NCBI GenBank assembly: GCA_036522895.1
Contig: DATDEX010000329.1
Span: forward strand, 1-24,585
Reading direction: 5' to 3'
Source of the DNA: JAIOPA01 sp036522895
GTDB lineage: Bacteria > Eisenbacteria > RBG-16-71-46
DNA length: 24,585 nt
Shown here piece after piece: positions 1 to 9,962 of this stretch; the stretch's first letter is position 1, and each line of letters opens with the position of its first letter. The position numbers and the translations under genes were made by a program. The notes under the pieces are model-generated. The model was not told the origin of the DNA. It made no database searches and saw only the letters and a list, made by a program, of their open reading frames with translations.

Positions 1-1585
1 GGAGCTCGCGCGCGACGACCGCGAGCGCCCGCCGCGCGCGCGGGCCCTCTACGAGCGCGAGCGGCAGGCCGCCGAGCGCGAAGAGCTGGTTCGGCCGGAG
101 CGCGGGATCGGCCGCACCCGCGACGTGATCCACGTCCACGACGTCGTAGAGGCAGCCGCGCGACTCGTTCCAGAACCTGGCGACGAACGCCACGCGGGCG
201 GAATCGCGCCGCTCGGCGAAGCGGCGCGCGAAGCGCGCGCCCACGTCGAGCGCGTTCACCCACAGCGCCTGCACCTCGACGGGCTTCCCGATCCGCGGCG
301 TGACCACGCGATCGCCCACCTTCGCGTCCATCCAGGTCAGCTGGACACCCGGCTCGCCCGCGGCGAGGAGGCCGTCGGAAGCGCCGCGGATGCCGTACCG
401 CGTGCCGCGCGCGTAGCCGTCGAGGATCGCTTCGATCGCGGCGCGCAGCACCGCGGCGTCGCGCGCCGCCACCTTCCGTCCCGCCGCCGCCATGTCGTCG
501 AGCCACTCCCCCGCCACGACGACGAACCAGAGCGACGCGTCCACCGAATTGTACTCGGGCGTAGTGCCCGGGTCCGGGAAGCGGTTGGGCAGCATGCCCT
601 CCGAGACCGCCGCCGACCACGCGAGGAGGATGTCGCGCGCCGCGTCGAGCCGGCCCGTCGCGAGGCAGAGCCCGCGGAGCGCGATGAACGTGTCGCGGCC
701 CCAGTCGCCGAACCAGGGATAGCCGGCGATGATCGTGCGCCCCTTGCCGCGCGTGACGACGTAAGTGTCGGCCGCGCGATGGAGCGGGCTCGCGAACGTG
801 GCGCGGCGGCGGCGCTCGGCGGCGGTGTATCGCTGCGCCAGCTCGCGCGCGGATTTCTCCACGAACAGCGCGCGCACCCCGGGCACGTCGGCGCCGAGCA
901 GCAGCACGGCCTGGCTGCGCGCGAGATCCCAGCGGAAGATCCCCGGCGACGCCAGGTCCTCCTCGCTGTCGAGCCCGCGCGCTTCCTCCGCCGTGTAAGA
1001 GAAGCGCCAGTACCAGTCCGGCGCGTGCTCGTAGTCGCCGTCCGCGCTCGCCAGCACGCCGGGCACGCTCGCGTAGGGTCGCCAGCCGACCGCGCGGCCG
1101 AGTCGCTCGGCGTCGAAACGAAACGCGTCGTTGCCATGGTGGAGCGCGTGCGGGTCGCGCCCCGAAAGGAGCGGCCGCACCGCGAGCCGCGTGCCCGCCG
1201 GTGCGCCCCGCACGTTCCAGCGCAGCACCACGAGCGGCAGCTCGTGGCGCGCGAACCGCTCGTGCGTGACGCGCACGTCACCCGGCAGCGCGAGCGTCCA
1301 GCGCGGCCAGGGCTCGCACTCGAACGACTCGATCGCCGACGCCGCCCCGCCCACGACGACGCCACCCGCGTAACGCTGCGAGCTCAACGCGGTACGCGCC
1401 TCGCCCCGCTCGAGCCACGCCTCGATGCCGTTCACGAGCACATGTCGATCCGCCGGCGGTGTCGCGGCGTGAAGCAGCAGCGCGTGGTAGCGGCGCGTGC
1501 GGAGGTCCTCCACCGTGCCCGAGGCGAATCCCCCGAGGCCGTCCGCCTCGAGCCACTCCGCCGTGCGCGGGTAGGCGAGCGCCAT
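1..1585 (-). CDS. Glycogen debranching enzyme-type glycosidase, C-terminus cut by window edge
   Basis: This gene starts at an ATG at 1585-1583 and stays open to the left edge, giving 528 visible codons. The N-terminus reads EWLEADGLGGFASGTVEDL followed by TRRYHALLL, the hallmark of the bacterial/archaeal debranching-enzyme N-terminal domain. The C-terminal catalytic (alpha/alpha)6-barrel part shows WFGDWGRDTFIALRGL near residue 295, EYNSVDASLWF near 348, and WMDAKVGDRVVTPRIGKPVE near 420. These match amylo-alpha-1,6-glucosidases (GDE_C type, GH133-like). The family hydrolyses alpha-1,6 branch points of glycogen-like glucans, probably in the cytoplasm since no signal peptide is visible. RPNQLFAL near the left edge shows that only the last part, roughly 100-150 residues by family length, is missing. 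The start lies one base after the stop of the GH63 gene, so the two are almost certainly co-translated. The substrate is inferred from family, not from this sequence alone. Confidence 0.9.
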   Translation of the reverse strand, partial: MALAYPRTAEWLEADGLGGFASGTVEDLRTRRYHALLLHAATPPADRHVLVNGIEAWLERGEARTALSSQRYAGGVVVGGAASAIESFECEPWPRWTLALPGDVRVTHERFARHELPLVVLRWNVRGAPAGTRLAVRPLLSGRDPHALHHGNDAFRFDAERLGRAVGWRPYASVPGVLASADGDYEHAPDWYWRFSYTAEEARGLDSEEDLASPGIFRWDLARSQAVLLLGADVPGVRALFVEKSARELAQRYTAAERRRRATFASPLHRAADTYVVTRGKGRTIIAGYPWFGDWGRDTFIALRGLCLATGRLDAARDILLAWSAAVSEGMLPNRFPDPGTTPEYNSVDASLWFVVVAGEWLDDMAAAGRKVAARDAAVLRAAIEAILDGYARGTRYGIRGASDGLLAAGEPGVQLTWMDAKVGDRVVTPRIGKPVEVQALWVNALDVGARFARRFAERRDSARVAFVARFWNESRGCLYDVVDVDHVAGAADPALRPNQLFALGGLPLALVEGPRARRALAVVAREL

Positions 1586-1586
1586 G

Positions 1587-4367
<2,781 letters not shown>

Positions 4368-4557
4368 GGGCTCACTCCCCGGCGATCTCACGGATCACCC
4401 CAATCGCATTCGGCTTTCCCCGGGCGAGCGCCGCGGCCGGGCCGACGGCCGGGGCGCGAGCGGGCCGGCGTGTTTGCCGGGAGATTACGGCGCGCCGTCA
4501 CGGGGCGCGAGCCGTTCCAGGGATGCGATCGCCGGCCCGGGGGAGCAGGCACACGAA

Positions 4558-4584
4558 AGCGGGCCGGCCGACTGCCAGCCCGCT
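4558..4584 (-). terminator. Hairpin terminator after the alpha/beta hydrolase gene
   Basis: On the minus strand an 11-base arm (AGCGGGCTGGC) pairs with GCCGGCCCGCT across a 5-base loop, with a single T-G wobble, and is followed by TTTCGTG. It sits 25 bases past the stop codon of the hydrolase gene, where a Rho-independent terminator is expected. The U-tract is short. Confidence 0.6.
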
Positions 4585-4609
4585 CTCGGTGGTCAGCTCG
4601 TGGCGAACG

Positions 4610-5857
4610 TCAGGGCGCCGGCCGGATCCCCGTGTCCACCCAGTGGACCATGTCCTGGAAGTTCTGGACCAGCTCGTCCGGCGTGAAGTTGACGTGCCCG
4701 TACGAGTTCGTCTGGCGCTGAGCCAGGAACGCGTCCGCGCCCTGTGCGTGCACCGCCTCCGCGAGCAACGCCTCGTGGAACGCGGGCACGACCGGATCGC
4801 GCTGGTTGTGGAGCGTGAGCACCGGAATGCGCAGGTCTCCCGACGGCGTCTCGTAGTGCCGGAGCCACGCCTCGGCCGCCGGCGAGGCCGAGAAACGCGC
4901 CACGCCGGCATTGATGCCGTCGAGCAGCGCCGCGGGCAGCGGGCCCGTGTAGCGATAGCCCTGGTTGTCGAAGAACATGTGCCCGTGCGTGCGGTCCAGA
5001 AGGTCCACCGCGCCCGCGAGCTGGAAGCCGAGCACGTTGAGGAGCGAGGTGACGAGTTCCTGTCCGTTCGCGCCCGGGAGCGGGTGGCGGGTGATCAGGT
5101 TCAGGATCCCGAGCCCGTTCGGGTTGGCCGTGACGGCACCGATCACCGGGCCCGCGACCTGGGCGTTGAAGTTGGTGACCTCGATGGGCGTGACGAGCCC
5201 GCCGAGCTGGACGTTCGGGTAGAGCTGGTCGAACAGCACCTTCGCATCCGCAATGTATTCCACCTGGGCCGGCGTGCCGCCCACCACGCCGCTCACGAGC
5301 AGCGCGCCGTCGTACTGCGCCGGGTACTTCTCGGCCAGCATGAGCCCGACGATTCCGCCCAACGACACGCCGAACAAGAACGTGCGCTGCGGCTTCCCGA
5401 CGCGCGAGACGAACAACGCGCGCAGCTGGTGCTCCTGCCGCACGGCCTCCGGCACCGCGTAGCCGTTCGAGGAGTAGCTCGAGGCCGCCACCGCGAAGCC
5501 GGCGGCGAGCAGTCGATCGCGGATCGGACCGTTCGCCGGCAGCGCGACCGGGCTCGCCGGGGGCGTGTAGCCGTGCAGGTAGACGACGAGGTCGCCGTTC
5601 CAGTTCGCCGGTTGATCGAGCGAGTAGAGCGCGCCAGGTCCGATCGTGCCCTCGAGATGGACTGCCTCGGTCGAGGCGGTGAGCCCCTCGCCGCCGGGCG
5701 AGACGACCTTCGCCATGCCCGCGGGCTGCGTGGGCGACTGGCGCCCGCAACCTGCCGCGAGCGAGAGGCAGAGGAGCAACACGAGTGCGGCGATCGTATC
5801 GCCAAATGCGAAATGGCGACGCGGTGGGGCGTGCGGAATTCGATGCGCGGCGTGCAT
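4610..5857 (-). CDS. Exported alpha/beta hydrolase, possible lipoprotein
   Basis: The product is 415 residues from the ATG at 5857, chosen because GGAGG stands seven bases upstream and an export signal follows directly. The open frame extends much further upstream but without supporting signals. Residues 1-37 form a signal sequence (two Arg, then a Leu/Ala-rich core) ending in LAAGC, a relaxed lipobox with Cys37, so the protein may be lipid-anchored in the periplasm. The alpha/beta hydrolase fold is shown by DLVVYLHGY (89-97, oxyanion region), the nucleophile elbow GVSLG with Ser165, a candidate acid Asp354 in HNQRDPVVP, and a candidate His388 in YGHVN. The lid-like middle (about 195-330) is Gly/Pro/Asn-rich. 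It resembles prolyl-oligopeptidase-like or esterase-like secreted hydrolases. Substrate is unknown. It stands alone, with a terminator downstream and a possible promoter about 230 bases upstream. Confidence 0.85.
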   Translation of the reverse strand: MHAAHRIPHAPPRRHFAFGDTIAALVLLLCLSLAAGCGRQSPTQPAGMAKVVSPGGEGLTASTEAVHLEGTIGPGALYSLDQPANWNGDLVVYLHGYTPPASPVALPANGPIRDRLLAAGFAVAASSYSSNGYAVPEAVRQEHQLRALFVSRVGKPQRTFLFGVSLGGIVGLMLAEKYPAQYDGALLVSGVVGGTPAQVEYIADAKVLFDQLYPNVQLGGLVTPIEVTNFNAQVAGPVIGAVTANPNGLGILNLITRHPLPGANGQELVTSLLNVLGFQLAGAVDLLDRTHGHMFFDNQGYRYTGPLPAALLDGINAGVARFSASPAAEAWLRHYETPSGDLRIPVLTLHNQRDPVVPAFHEALLAEAVHAQGADAFLAQRQTNSYGHVNFTPDELVQNFQDMVHWVDTGIRPAP

Positions 5858-6083
5858 GGCGGCCTCCAGGACGGTCGGCCGACGGGACGCGAACACGGAT
5901 GGGTGCGCGTCGCTGGCGGCGATGACGCGAGGACGAGCGATCGGGGCGCACGCGCACGCTCGGGGCCGCGGAGGGTCGGGCAGCCGGCTCGGTGCCGGCT
6001 CGTTCGCGACGGTGCGTGCACGCGCGAAGTGGAGCGTCGGGGGCACTCCGTCGGAAATCCCAGGGTCGCCTCGCGTTGCGCCC

Positions 6084-6114
6084 ATTGTGCGGTCCGCGGC
6101 GCACTGAGAGTCAA
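6084..6114 (-). promoter_or_regulatory. Possible sigma70-type promoter for the alpha/beta hydrolase
   Basis: On the minus strand TTGACT (6114-6109) and CACAAT (6089-6084) are separated by 19 bases, longer than ideal. They lie at the edge of a small low-GC patch. Transcription from here would give a leader of about 220 bases before the hydrolase ATG. Weak call by motif only. Confidence 0.3.
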
Positions 6115-6122
6115 GTACCAAA

Positions 6123-6148
6123 ATGCGGAATTCTGGCCAAATTCGCAT
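6123..6148. promoter_or_regulatory. Imperfect palindrome in a low-GC patch, possible operator
   Basis: The arms ATGCGGAATT and AATTCGCAT face each other across seven bases, with one bulged G. The patch at 6117-6153 is strikingly AT-rich for this genome and lies just upstream of the putative -35 of the hydrolase promoter. That placement would suit an activator or repressor site. No known operator consensus is recognised. Confidence 0.3.
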
Positions 6149-6306
6149 ATTTCGCCCCGTCGCGAGCGGGCGGACCCGCCGGGAGGGCTCCCGGTCGCCC
6201 CGCCGGGGGCCACCCTGGCGGGAAGTCCCGGCCCATTGCACGCCCCGGGCGAACCGCTCGGCCGCGGCCGGAGATCATCGATCGGGTTCGGTCGGCTCGG
6301 GTGCCC

Positions 6307-6515
6307 GTGAATCTCGCCGTCGGCGCGAGGGGCGTGAGGCCGCGGGGCGGGACGCTCCGGATCGAACCTGGCGGGCCCGTCGGGTCCCGCGGAGCAAGAG
6401 CGACGGCGACGGAGCTCGAGTCGGCGAGCACGTGCGCGTGCTCGTGAGCGATACGCACGCGGGCATGGACGCGACCACGCTCGCGAACCTGTTCGAGCCG
6501 TGCGTCGACACCCAG
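6307..6515 (+). pseudogene. Relic of a sensor histidine kinase ATPase (HATPase_c) domain, frameshifted
   Basis: Two blocks of a histidine-kinase catalytic domain are recognisable in different frames. Block one (6307-6366) reads VNLAVGARGVRPRGGTLRIE, which matches the N-box region of hybrid/PAS kinases (usual form NLAVNARDAMPxGGxLTIE). Block two (6420-6515) reads VGEHVRVLVSDTHAGMDATT and then LANLFEPCVDTQ, matching the G1/F-box region (usual form VSDTGxGMDxxTxxxIFEPFFTTK). They are separated by 53 bases. In intact kinases the two blocks lie about 18 residues apart, so a single-base indel explains the frame change. Key residues are degraded: N-box Asn to Gly, DTG to DTH, FFTTK to CVDTQ. No G2 box, histidine box or PAS domain is visible around it. 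I infer an old, non-functional remnant that has lost both ends. Confidence 0.55.
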
Positions 6516-6595
6516 GCGCGCTCGTTCGCACCCGCCCCGCGGACTCGACATGCCGAGCTTGACGCTGCCTCGCCGCCGCTCCCATTCTGCGCGCC

Positions 6596-7825
6596 ATGCT
6601 CAACTGGATCTGGGCCGCGTTCTTTCTCATCGCGTTCGTGACCGCGGTGGTCTCGGCGGTCGCGTTCAACAAGCCGGACGCGTTGAAGGATGTCGTCGCC
6701 GCGTTGTTCGACTCCTCCAAGTCCGGCTTCGAGATCGCGCTCGGCCTCACGGGCGTGATGAGCCTGTGGCTCGGGCTCATGAAGATCGCCGAGAAGGGCG
6801 GGATCACCGAGCTGATCGCCCGCATCGTGGGGCCGCTCTTCCGCCGGCTGTTTCCCGGCATTCCGGAAGGCCACCCCGCCGCGGGCGCGATCGTGATGAA
6901 CCGCTCCGCCAACATGCTCGGGCTCGACAACGCCGCCACCCCGCTCGGCTTGAAGGCGATGAAGGAGCTGCAGAGCCTCAATCCCGAGCCCGAGCGCGCG
7001 ACCGACGAGATGGTGCTGTTCATGGTCATGAACGCGTCGTCGGTGACGCTCGTGCCCGTCTCGATCATGACGTTCCGGGCCCAGCTCGGGGCGGCGAACC
7101 CGGCCGACGTGTTCGTCCCCATCCTCATCGCCACCTACGTGAGCGATCTGTTCGGCCTCCTGCTCGTGGCGTCGATCCAGCGCATCAACCTGTGGAACCG
7201 GATCGTGCTGGCCTGGCTCGGCGGGCTCACCGCCGTCATGGCCGGGCTGGTCTGGTACTTCTCGCGACTCGATGCCGCCGCCGTCTCCGTGCAATCGGGC
7301 GTGCTCGCGAACATGATCCTGATCGGGCTCATCACGTCGTTCCTCGTGGCCGGGGCGCGAAAGCGGATCCCGCTCTACGAGGTGTTCATCGAGGGCGCGA
7401 AGGAGGGGTTCCAGGTCGCGATCGGGATCGTGCCGTATCTCGTGGCGATCCTCGTGGCCGTGGGTGCGCTGCGAGCGAGCGGCGCGCTCGAGGCGTTCCT
7501 CGGCGCCATCAAGGCGGGCGTGAGCCACCTCTCGCTCGATACGCGCTGGGTCGACGCGCTGCCGACCGCGCTCATCAAGCCTCTCTCGGGGGGCGGCGCG
7601 CGCGGCATGATGGTCGACACCATGAAGGCGCTGGGCCCGGATTCGTTCGCGGGCCGGCTGTCGTGCGTGATCCAGGGCAGCACCGAGACCACGTTCTACG
7701 TGCTGGCGGTGTACTTCGGCTCCGTGGGCGTGAAGAAGACGCGACACGCGCTCGGCTGCGCGCTCGCCGCCGAAACGGTGGGGGTGCTCGCCGCGATCTT
7801 CGTGACCTATCTGTTTTTCGGGTAG
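6596..7825 (+). CDS. Fused SpmA-SpmB-like membrane protein (nucleoside-recognition/Gate domains)
   Basis: The product is 409 residues of polytopic membrane protein. The N-terminal half (about 1-200) matches SpmA, with GLTGVMSLWLGLMKIAEKGG, NRSANMLGLDNAATPLGLKA and NASSVTLVPVSIM. The C-terminal half (about 235-409) matches SpmB, with FIEGAKEGFQVAIGIVPYLV, IKPLSGGGARGMM and IQGSTETTFYVLAVYFGSVG. The two halves are separate genes, spmA and spmB, in Bacillus and are fused into about 410 residues in many non-spore-forming Gram-negatives. In Bacillus they affect spore core dehydration; in non-spore-formers the role is unknown, and the Gate domains suggest transport of a small molecule. The ATG is weakly preceded by a ribosome-binding site. 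It is transcribed alone and converges on the DUF2277 gene, 25 bases away. Confidence 0.92.
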   Translation: MLNWIWAAFFLIAFVTAVVSAVAFNKPDALKDVVAALFDSSKSGFEIALGLTGVMSLWLGLMKIAEKGGITELIARIVGPLFRRLFPGIPEGHPAAGAIVMNRSANMLGLDNAATPLGLKAMKELQSLNPEPERATDEMVLFMVMNASSVTLVPVSIMTFRAQLGAANPADVFVPILIATYVSDLFGLLLVASIQRINLWNRIVLAWLGGLTAVMAGLVWYFSRLDAAAVSVQSGVLANMILIGLITSFLVAGARKRIPLYEVFIEGAKEGFQVAIGIVPYLVAILVAVGALRASGALEAFLGAIKAGVSHLSLDTRWVDALPTALIKPLSGGGARGMMVDTMKALGPDSFAGRLSCVIQGSTETTFYVLAVYFGSVGVKKTRHALGCALAAETVGVLAAIFVTYLFFG

Positions 7826-7850
7826 CGGCGCCGCGGCCGCACGGGCGCGC

Positions 7851-8147
7851 TCATTCTCCCGCGGGCGCGGACGGCTCGCCCTTCCCGAAGCGCTCCGCCG
7901 AACGCGCGCGTGCCCTGGCCGCCTCGGTCTCGCGGTCGCGCGGCGCCGCATTCGTGACGAGCGCGCCGAGGAGCTCGCGCGCGACCTCGGTCACCCGGTC
8001 CACGGCCCGTTCGAACGCGGGTTCGTTCGCCCGGGACGGGCGCGTGAAGCCGGAGAGCTTGCGGACGAATTGGAGCGCCGAGGCGCGGATCTCCTCCTCC
8101 GTCGCGGGCGGCGAATAGTTGTAGAGCGTCTTGATGTTCCGGCACAT
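7851..8147 (-). CDS. DUF2277 family protein
   Basis: This is a 98-residue protein opening MCRNIKTLYNYSPPATEEEI and continuing ALQFVRKLSGFTRPSRANEP, the signature of the DUF2277 family, then the usual APRDRETEAARARAR stretch. The Cys2 and the CRNIK start are family hallmarks. The function of the family is unknown; members are small soluble proteins without export signals. The ATG at 8147 is preceded by AAGGAGGGAG, and the stop of the outer-membrane protein gene is only 16 bases upstream, so the two probably form an operon. The larger frame running through it is a read-through extension with no merit. Confidence 0.9.
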   Translation of the reverse strand: MCRNIKTLYNYSPPATEEEIRASALQFVRKLSGFTRPSRANEPAFERAVDRVTEVARELLGALVTNAAPRDRETEAARARARSAERFGKGEPSAPAGE

Positions 8148-8163
8148 CGGGTGGCTCCCTCCT

Positions 8164-9525
8164 TCAGCGCAGCGCGCCGTGCATGAAGACCAGGACCGAG
8201 GTCGGATGCCTGCCGTAGGCCTCCCGCAACTCGCCGGGAACGAGCGCCAGCGCCGCCTGGACCCCGACCCCGGTCGCGATGTGCGGTCCGTGCCGGAAAT
8301 CGTAGCGGTACCCGGCCGCGAGCGCACCCACGTCGAACGTGGCGCCGGCGCGAGGGTCGGGGGCGGTGAAGAGCTCGTCCTTCTTCGCCCGCTCGGCGCG
8401 TGCGAACAAGGTATGGCGCTCGTGCAGCTCTGCGGACGCCTCGAGCAGGAACGCGTCGAGTGTCCGCCCGGGGCGGTTCCGGTCCCGGCCCCAGGCCAGC
8501 ATCGCCCCGCACCGTCCGCCCTCCCACCGCCGCTCGTGGATCGCGGAGGCCGTCGTGCGCTCCTGGTCCACGCCGGGCTCCAGCTGCTCCGGGCTCTCGA
8601 GCCGGCCGTGGCTCGCCTGGAGCGCCCACGCGCTCGTCGGGTTGAGCGAGATTCTGAGCGCATAGGAGTCGAGCTTCGGCGACTCGAGGTTCCAGCGGTG
8701 TTCGTCGGGCTCGCGCCCGCGGAACGCCGAGCCCTCGAGCTTCAGCCGATCCGCGATCGCGCCCAGGGTGAGCACGCCGTAGCTGATGTGCGTCGAGTCG
8801 AGCCAGTGATGCGTGATCGGCGCCGCCGGCAGGTTCATGCCGGAGTACCGGTGCATGAACGCCGGCGGCCCGAGCGCGGGCTCTCCCGGCAGCCCTCCGT
8901 AGACGAACACCGAGCGGTCGCCGCGCGCGACGCTCAGGCTCGCGGCCAGCTCCATGAACAGATCGTGCGGGTGCTGCCGGTCGACGAGCGGCGTGCGGCC
9001 GTCCGCCGTCTCGCCGGTCTGGAGGAGCAGCGGGTAGCCGCCCTTCCCGATCGTCGCCGGCTCGGCCGAGAGCATCGCGCGGAGCCCGAGCGTGGCGGCC
9101 CCGAGCGGACGCTGCGCCATCGCCATCAGCATGTTGTCGGCGAAGAGCTTGTCGGCGCCGCGCGGCCCGCCCTGGTGGTCCTGGACGAGGTTCGCCATGC
9201 CGTGGAGCATGAGCGTCCACTCGCCGTGCGGGACGTGGAGGCCGCGATGTTCCGCCGCGTCGGGCTGCCACGCGGTGCCCGAGGCCTCGCGGGTCATCGG
9301 ATACGGCCCGTACATGCCGTGCATGGCCGCGTGCGAGGCGTGCGACATGTCCATGCCCGCCATGTCCATCCCCGCCCTGTCGTGGTGGTGCATCGCGGGC
9401 ATGGGCGCGTGCGTCGAGGTGTCCGCGGGCGCGGCGTGCGCGTGGGGCTCGGCGCCGGCCGTGCTGGCCACGAGCCACAGGACGAACGCCAGCATGCTGC
9501 TGCGCTGCACCAGGTGGGTGATCAT
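8164..9525 (-). CDS. Met/His-rich outer-membrane protein, copper-associated type
   Basis: The product is 453 residues. A signal peptide (about 1-25, ending STAGAE) is followed by a Met/His-rich segment (about 27-78) including MHHHDRAGMDMAGMDMSHAS, like the copper-binding repeats of CopB/PcoB and related envelope proteins. The rest is Gly/aromatic-rich with alternating hydrophobics, as in outer-membrane barrels. It includes LLQTGETADGRTPLVDRQHP, GLPGEPALGPPAFMHRYSGM and APITHHWLDSTH, blocks I associate with a conserved uncharacterised family found near copper-resistance genes. It is not CopB itself beyond the N-terminal segment. Likely role, inferred: binding or passage of copper (or another soft metal) at the outer membrane. 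Ribosome-binding site before 9525 is weak; an internal ATG at 9495 would still leave a signal peptide. The DUF2277 gene follows after 16 bases. Confidence 0.75.
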   Translation of the reverse strand: MITHLVQRSSMLAFVLWLVASTAGAEPHAHAAPADTSTHAPMPAMHHHDRAGMDMAGMDMSHASHAAMHGMYGPYPMTREASGTAWQPDAAEHRGLHVPHGEWTLMLHGMANLVQDHQGGPRGADKLFADNMLMAMAQRPLGAATLGLRAMLSAEPATIGKGGYPLLLQTGETADGRTPLVDRQHPHDLFMELAASLSVARGDRSVFVYGGLPGEPALGPPAFMHRYSGMNLPAAPITHHWLDSTHISYGVLTLGAIADRLKLEGSAFRGREPDEHRWNLESPKLDSYALRISLNPTSAWALQASHGRLESPEQLEPGVDQERTTASAIHERRWEGGRCGAMLAWGRDRNRPGRTLDAFLLEASAELHERHTLFARAERAKKDELFTAPDPRAGATFDVGALAAGYRYDFRHGPHIATGVGVQAALALVPGELREAYGRHPTSVLVFMHGALR

Positions 9526-9660
9526 CCGGCGACTTTAGCGGGCGCTCGGCCGTCGTTGCGAATGGGGCGGGCGGGACGACGGCCGGGCGGCGTCGCCGGC
9601 TGCCTCAACCACGAAGAGCACGCCGCCCGTGCCGTCGAGAACCAGGGTGAACGGATAGAA

Positions 9661-9752
9661 CCTCGCGGCGCCCGCGAGGTGTTACACCGGGAACGCTCTC
9701 CAGGATGTCTCCGGCCCGGAGCAGCGGCCGGAGCGCGATCTGCTCCGGCCGG
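9661..9752. repeat. Two adjacent inverted repeats (hairpins)
   Basis: The first, 9661-9679, has perfect 8-base arms CCTCGCGG and CCGCGAGG around a 3-base loop. The second, 9711-9752, pairs CCGGCCCGGAGCAG with CTGCTCCGGCCGG across 15 bases with one bulged C. Neither has a T-rich tail. They could stop transcription leaving the ABC operon (whose last stop is 210 bases upstream) or be a decay product of the relic they overlap. Confidence 0.4.
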
Positions 9753-9763
9753 ACGAATCCCTG
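9683..9763 (-). pseudogene. Short relic resembling a TonB-dependent receptor plug domain
   Basis: On the minus strand 27 codons read QGFVRPEQIALRPLLRAGDI followed by LESVPGV. This resembles the start of the plug domain of TonB-dependent receptors (pattern xxLxxRPLLRPGxxLExVPGL). After VPGV the expected region does not follow: the frame drifts into Arg-rich sequence and ends at a TGA at 9607-9605. No barrel or signal peptide is found nearby. It is probably a decayed fragment of a former receptor gene, but the match is short and could be fortuitous. Confidence 0.35.
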
Positions 9764-9962
9764 CGACGCGGCCGACGGGGGACGCGGCGAGGCCTTGCAC
9801 GAGACCTTCCTCAGCGCACGGCGCGCTCCGACAGCTCGACGTGCTTCGCCACGCCCCGCAGCGCAGCGTGTGGCCGACGGCGAGGCGTCTACCCGGGACG
9901 TTCTGCCCTTGACGAGTGCTCGGCGCCGACACGGGTTGCCCGCGAGATCGGACGCGCTTCCT

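Larger units (their letters stand above)
5858..6306. other. Gene-free interval upstream of the hydrolase
   Basis: No coding sequence with a start, ribosome-binding site and family signal was found here. The interval holds a putative promoter and a low-GC palindrome (listed separately). It also holds a GC-rich hairpin at 6179-6194, with arms CCGGGAG and CTCCCGG around two G. The open frames crossing it on both strands are Arg/Ala/Pro-rich and look like non-coding GC-rich sequence. Confidence 0.5.
9526..9962. other. Interval without an intact gene between the metal ABC operon and the Met/His-rich protein
   Basis: No intact gene is visible in 437 bases, and specifically no Walker A or LSGGQ motif of the ATPase that would be expected beside the neighbouring ABC permease. 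It holds a short TonB-receptor-like relic and two hairpins, listed separately. On the minus strand a 48-codon stop-to-stop frame (ending TAA at 9537-9535, ten bases before the next ATG) includes ARFYPFTLVLDGTGGVLFVV. It has a coding-like composition but no start codon and no family I recognise. Confidence 0.5.

Noticed and set aside
5858..6241. Upstream extension of the alpha/beta hydrolase
   Set aside because: In frame, but it would put 128 non-conserved residues before an obvious signal peptide; the ATG at 5857 has a good ribosome-binding site.
4523..6310. 595-codon plus-strand open frame
   Set aside because: It runs antisense through the alpha/beta hydrolase gene and beyond it; no motif, no ribosome-binding site.
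6556..6595. TTGACG element before the SpmA-SpmB gene
   Set aside because: The -35 match is good, but no acceptable -10 follows at 16-18 bases and the distance to the ATG is too short.
6275..7951. 558-codon minus-strand open frame
   Set aside because: It is antisense to the SpmA-SpmB fusion gene, with His/Arg/Glu-rich composition.
9522..9932. 136-codon minus-strand frame downstream of the metal permease
   Set aside because: Low-complexity Arg/Ala/Ser/Pro composition and no ribosome-binding site; it also overlaps the relic and hairpins in this interval.
9526..9962. Searched for an ABC ATPase remnant
   Set aside because: No Walker A, Walker B or LSGGQ-like sequence was found in any frame by reading.
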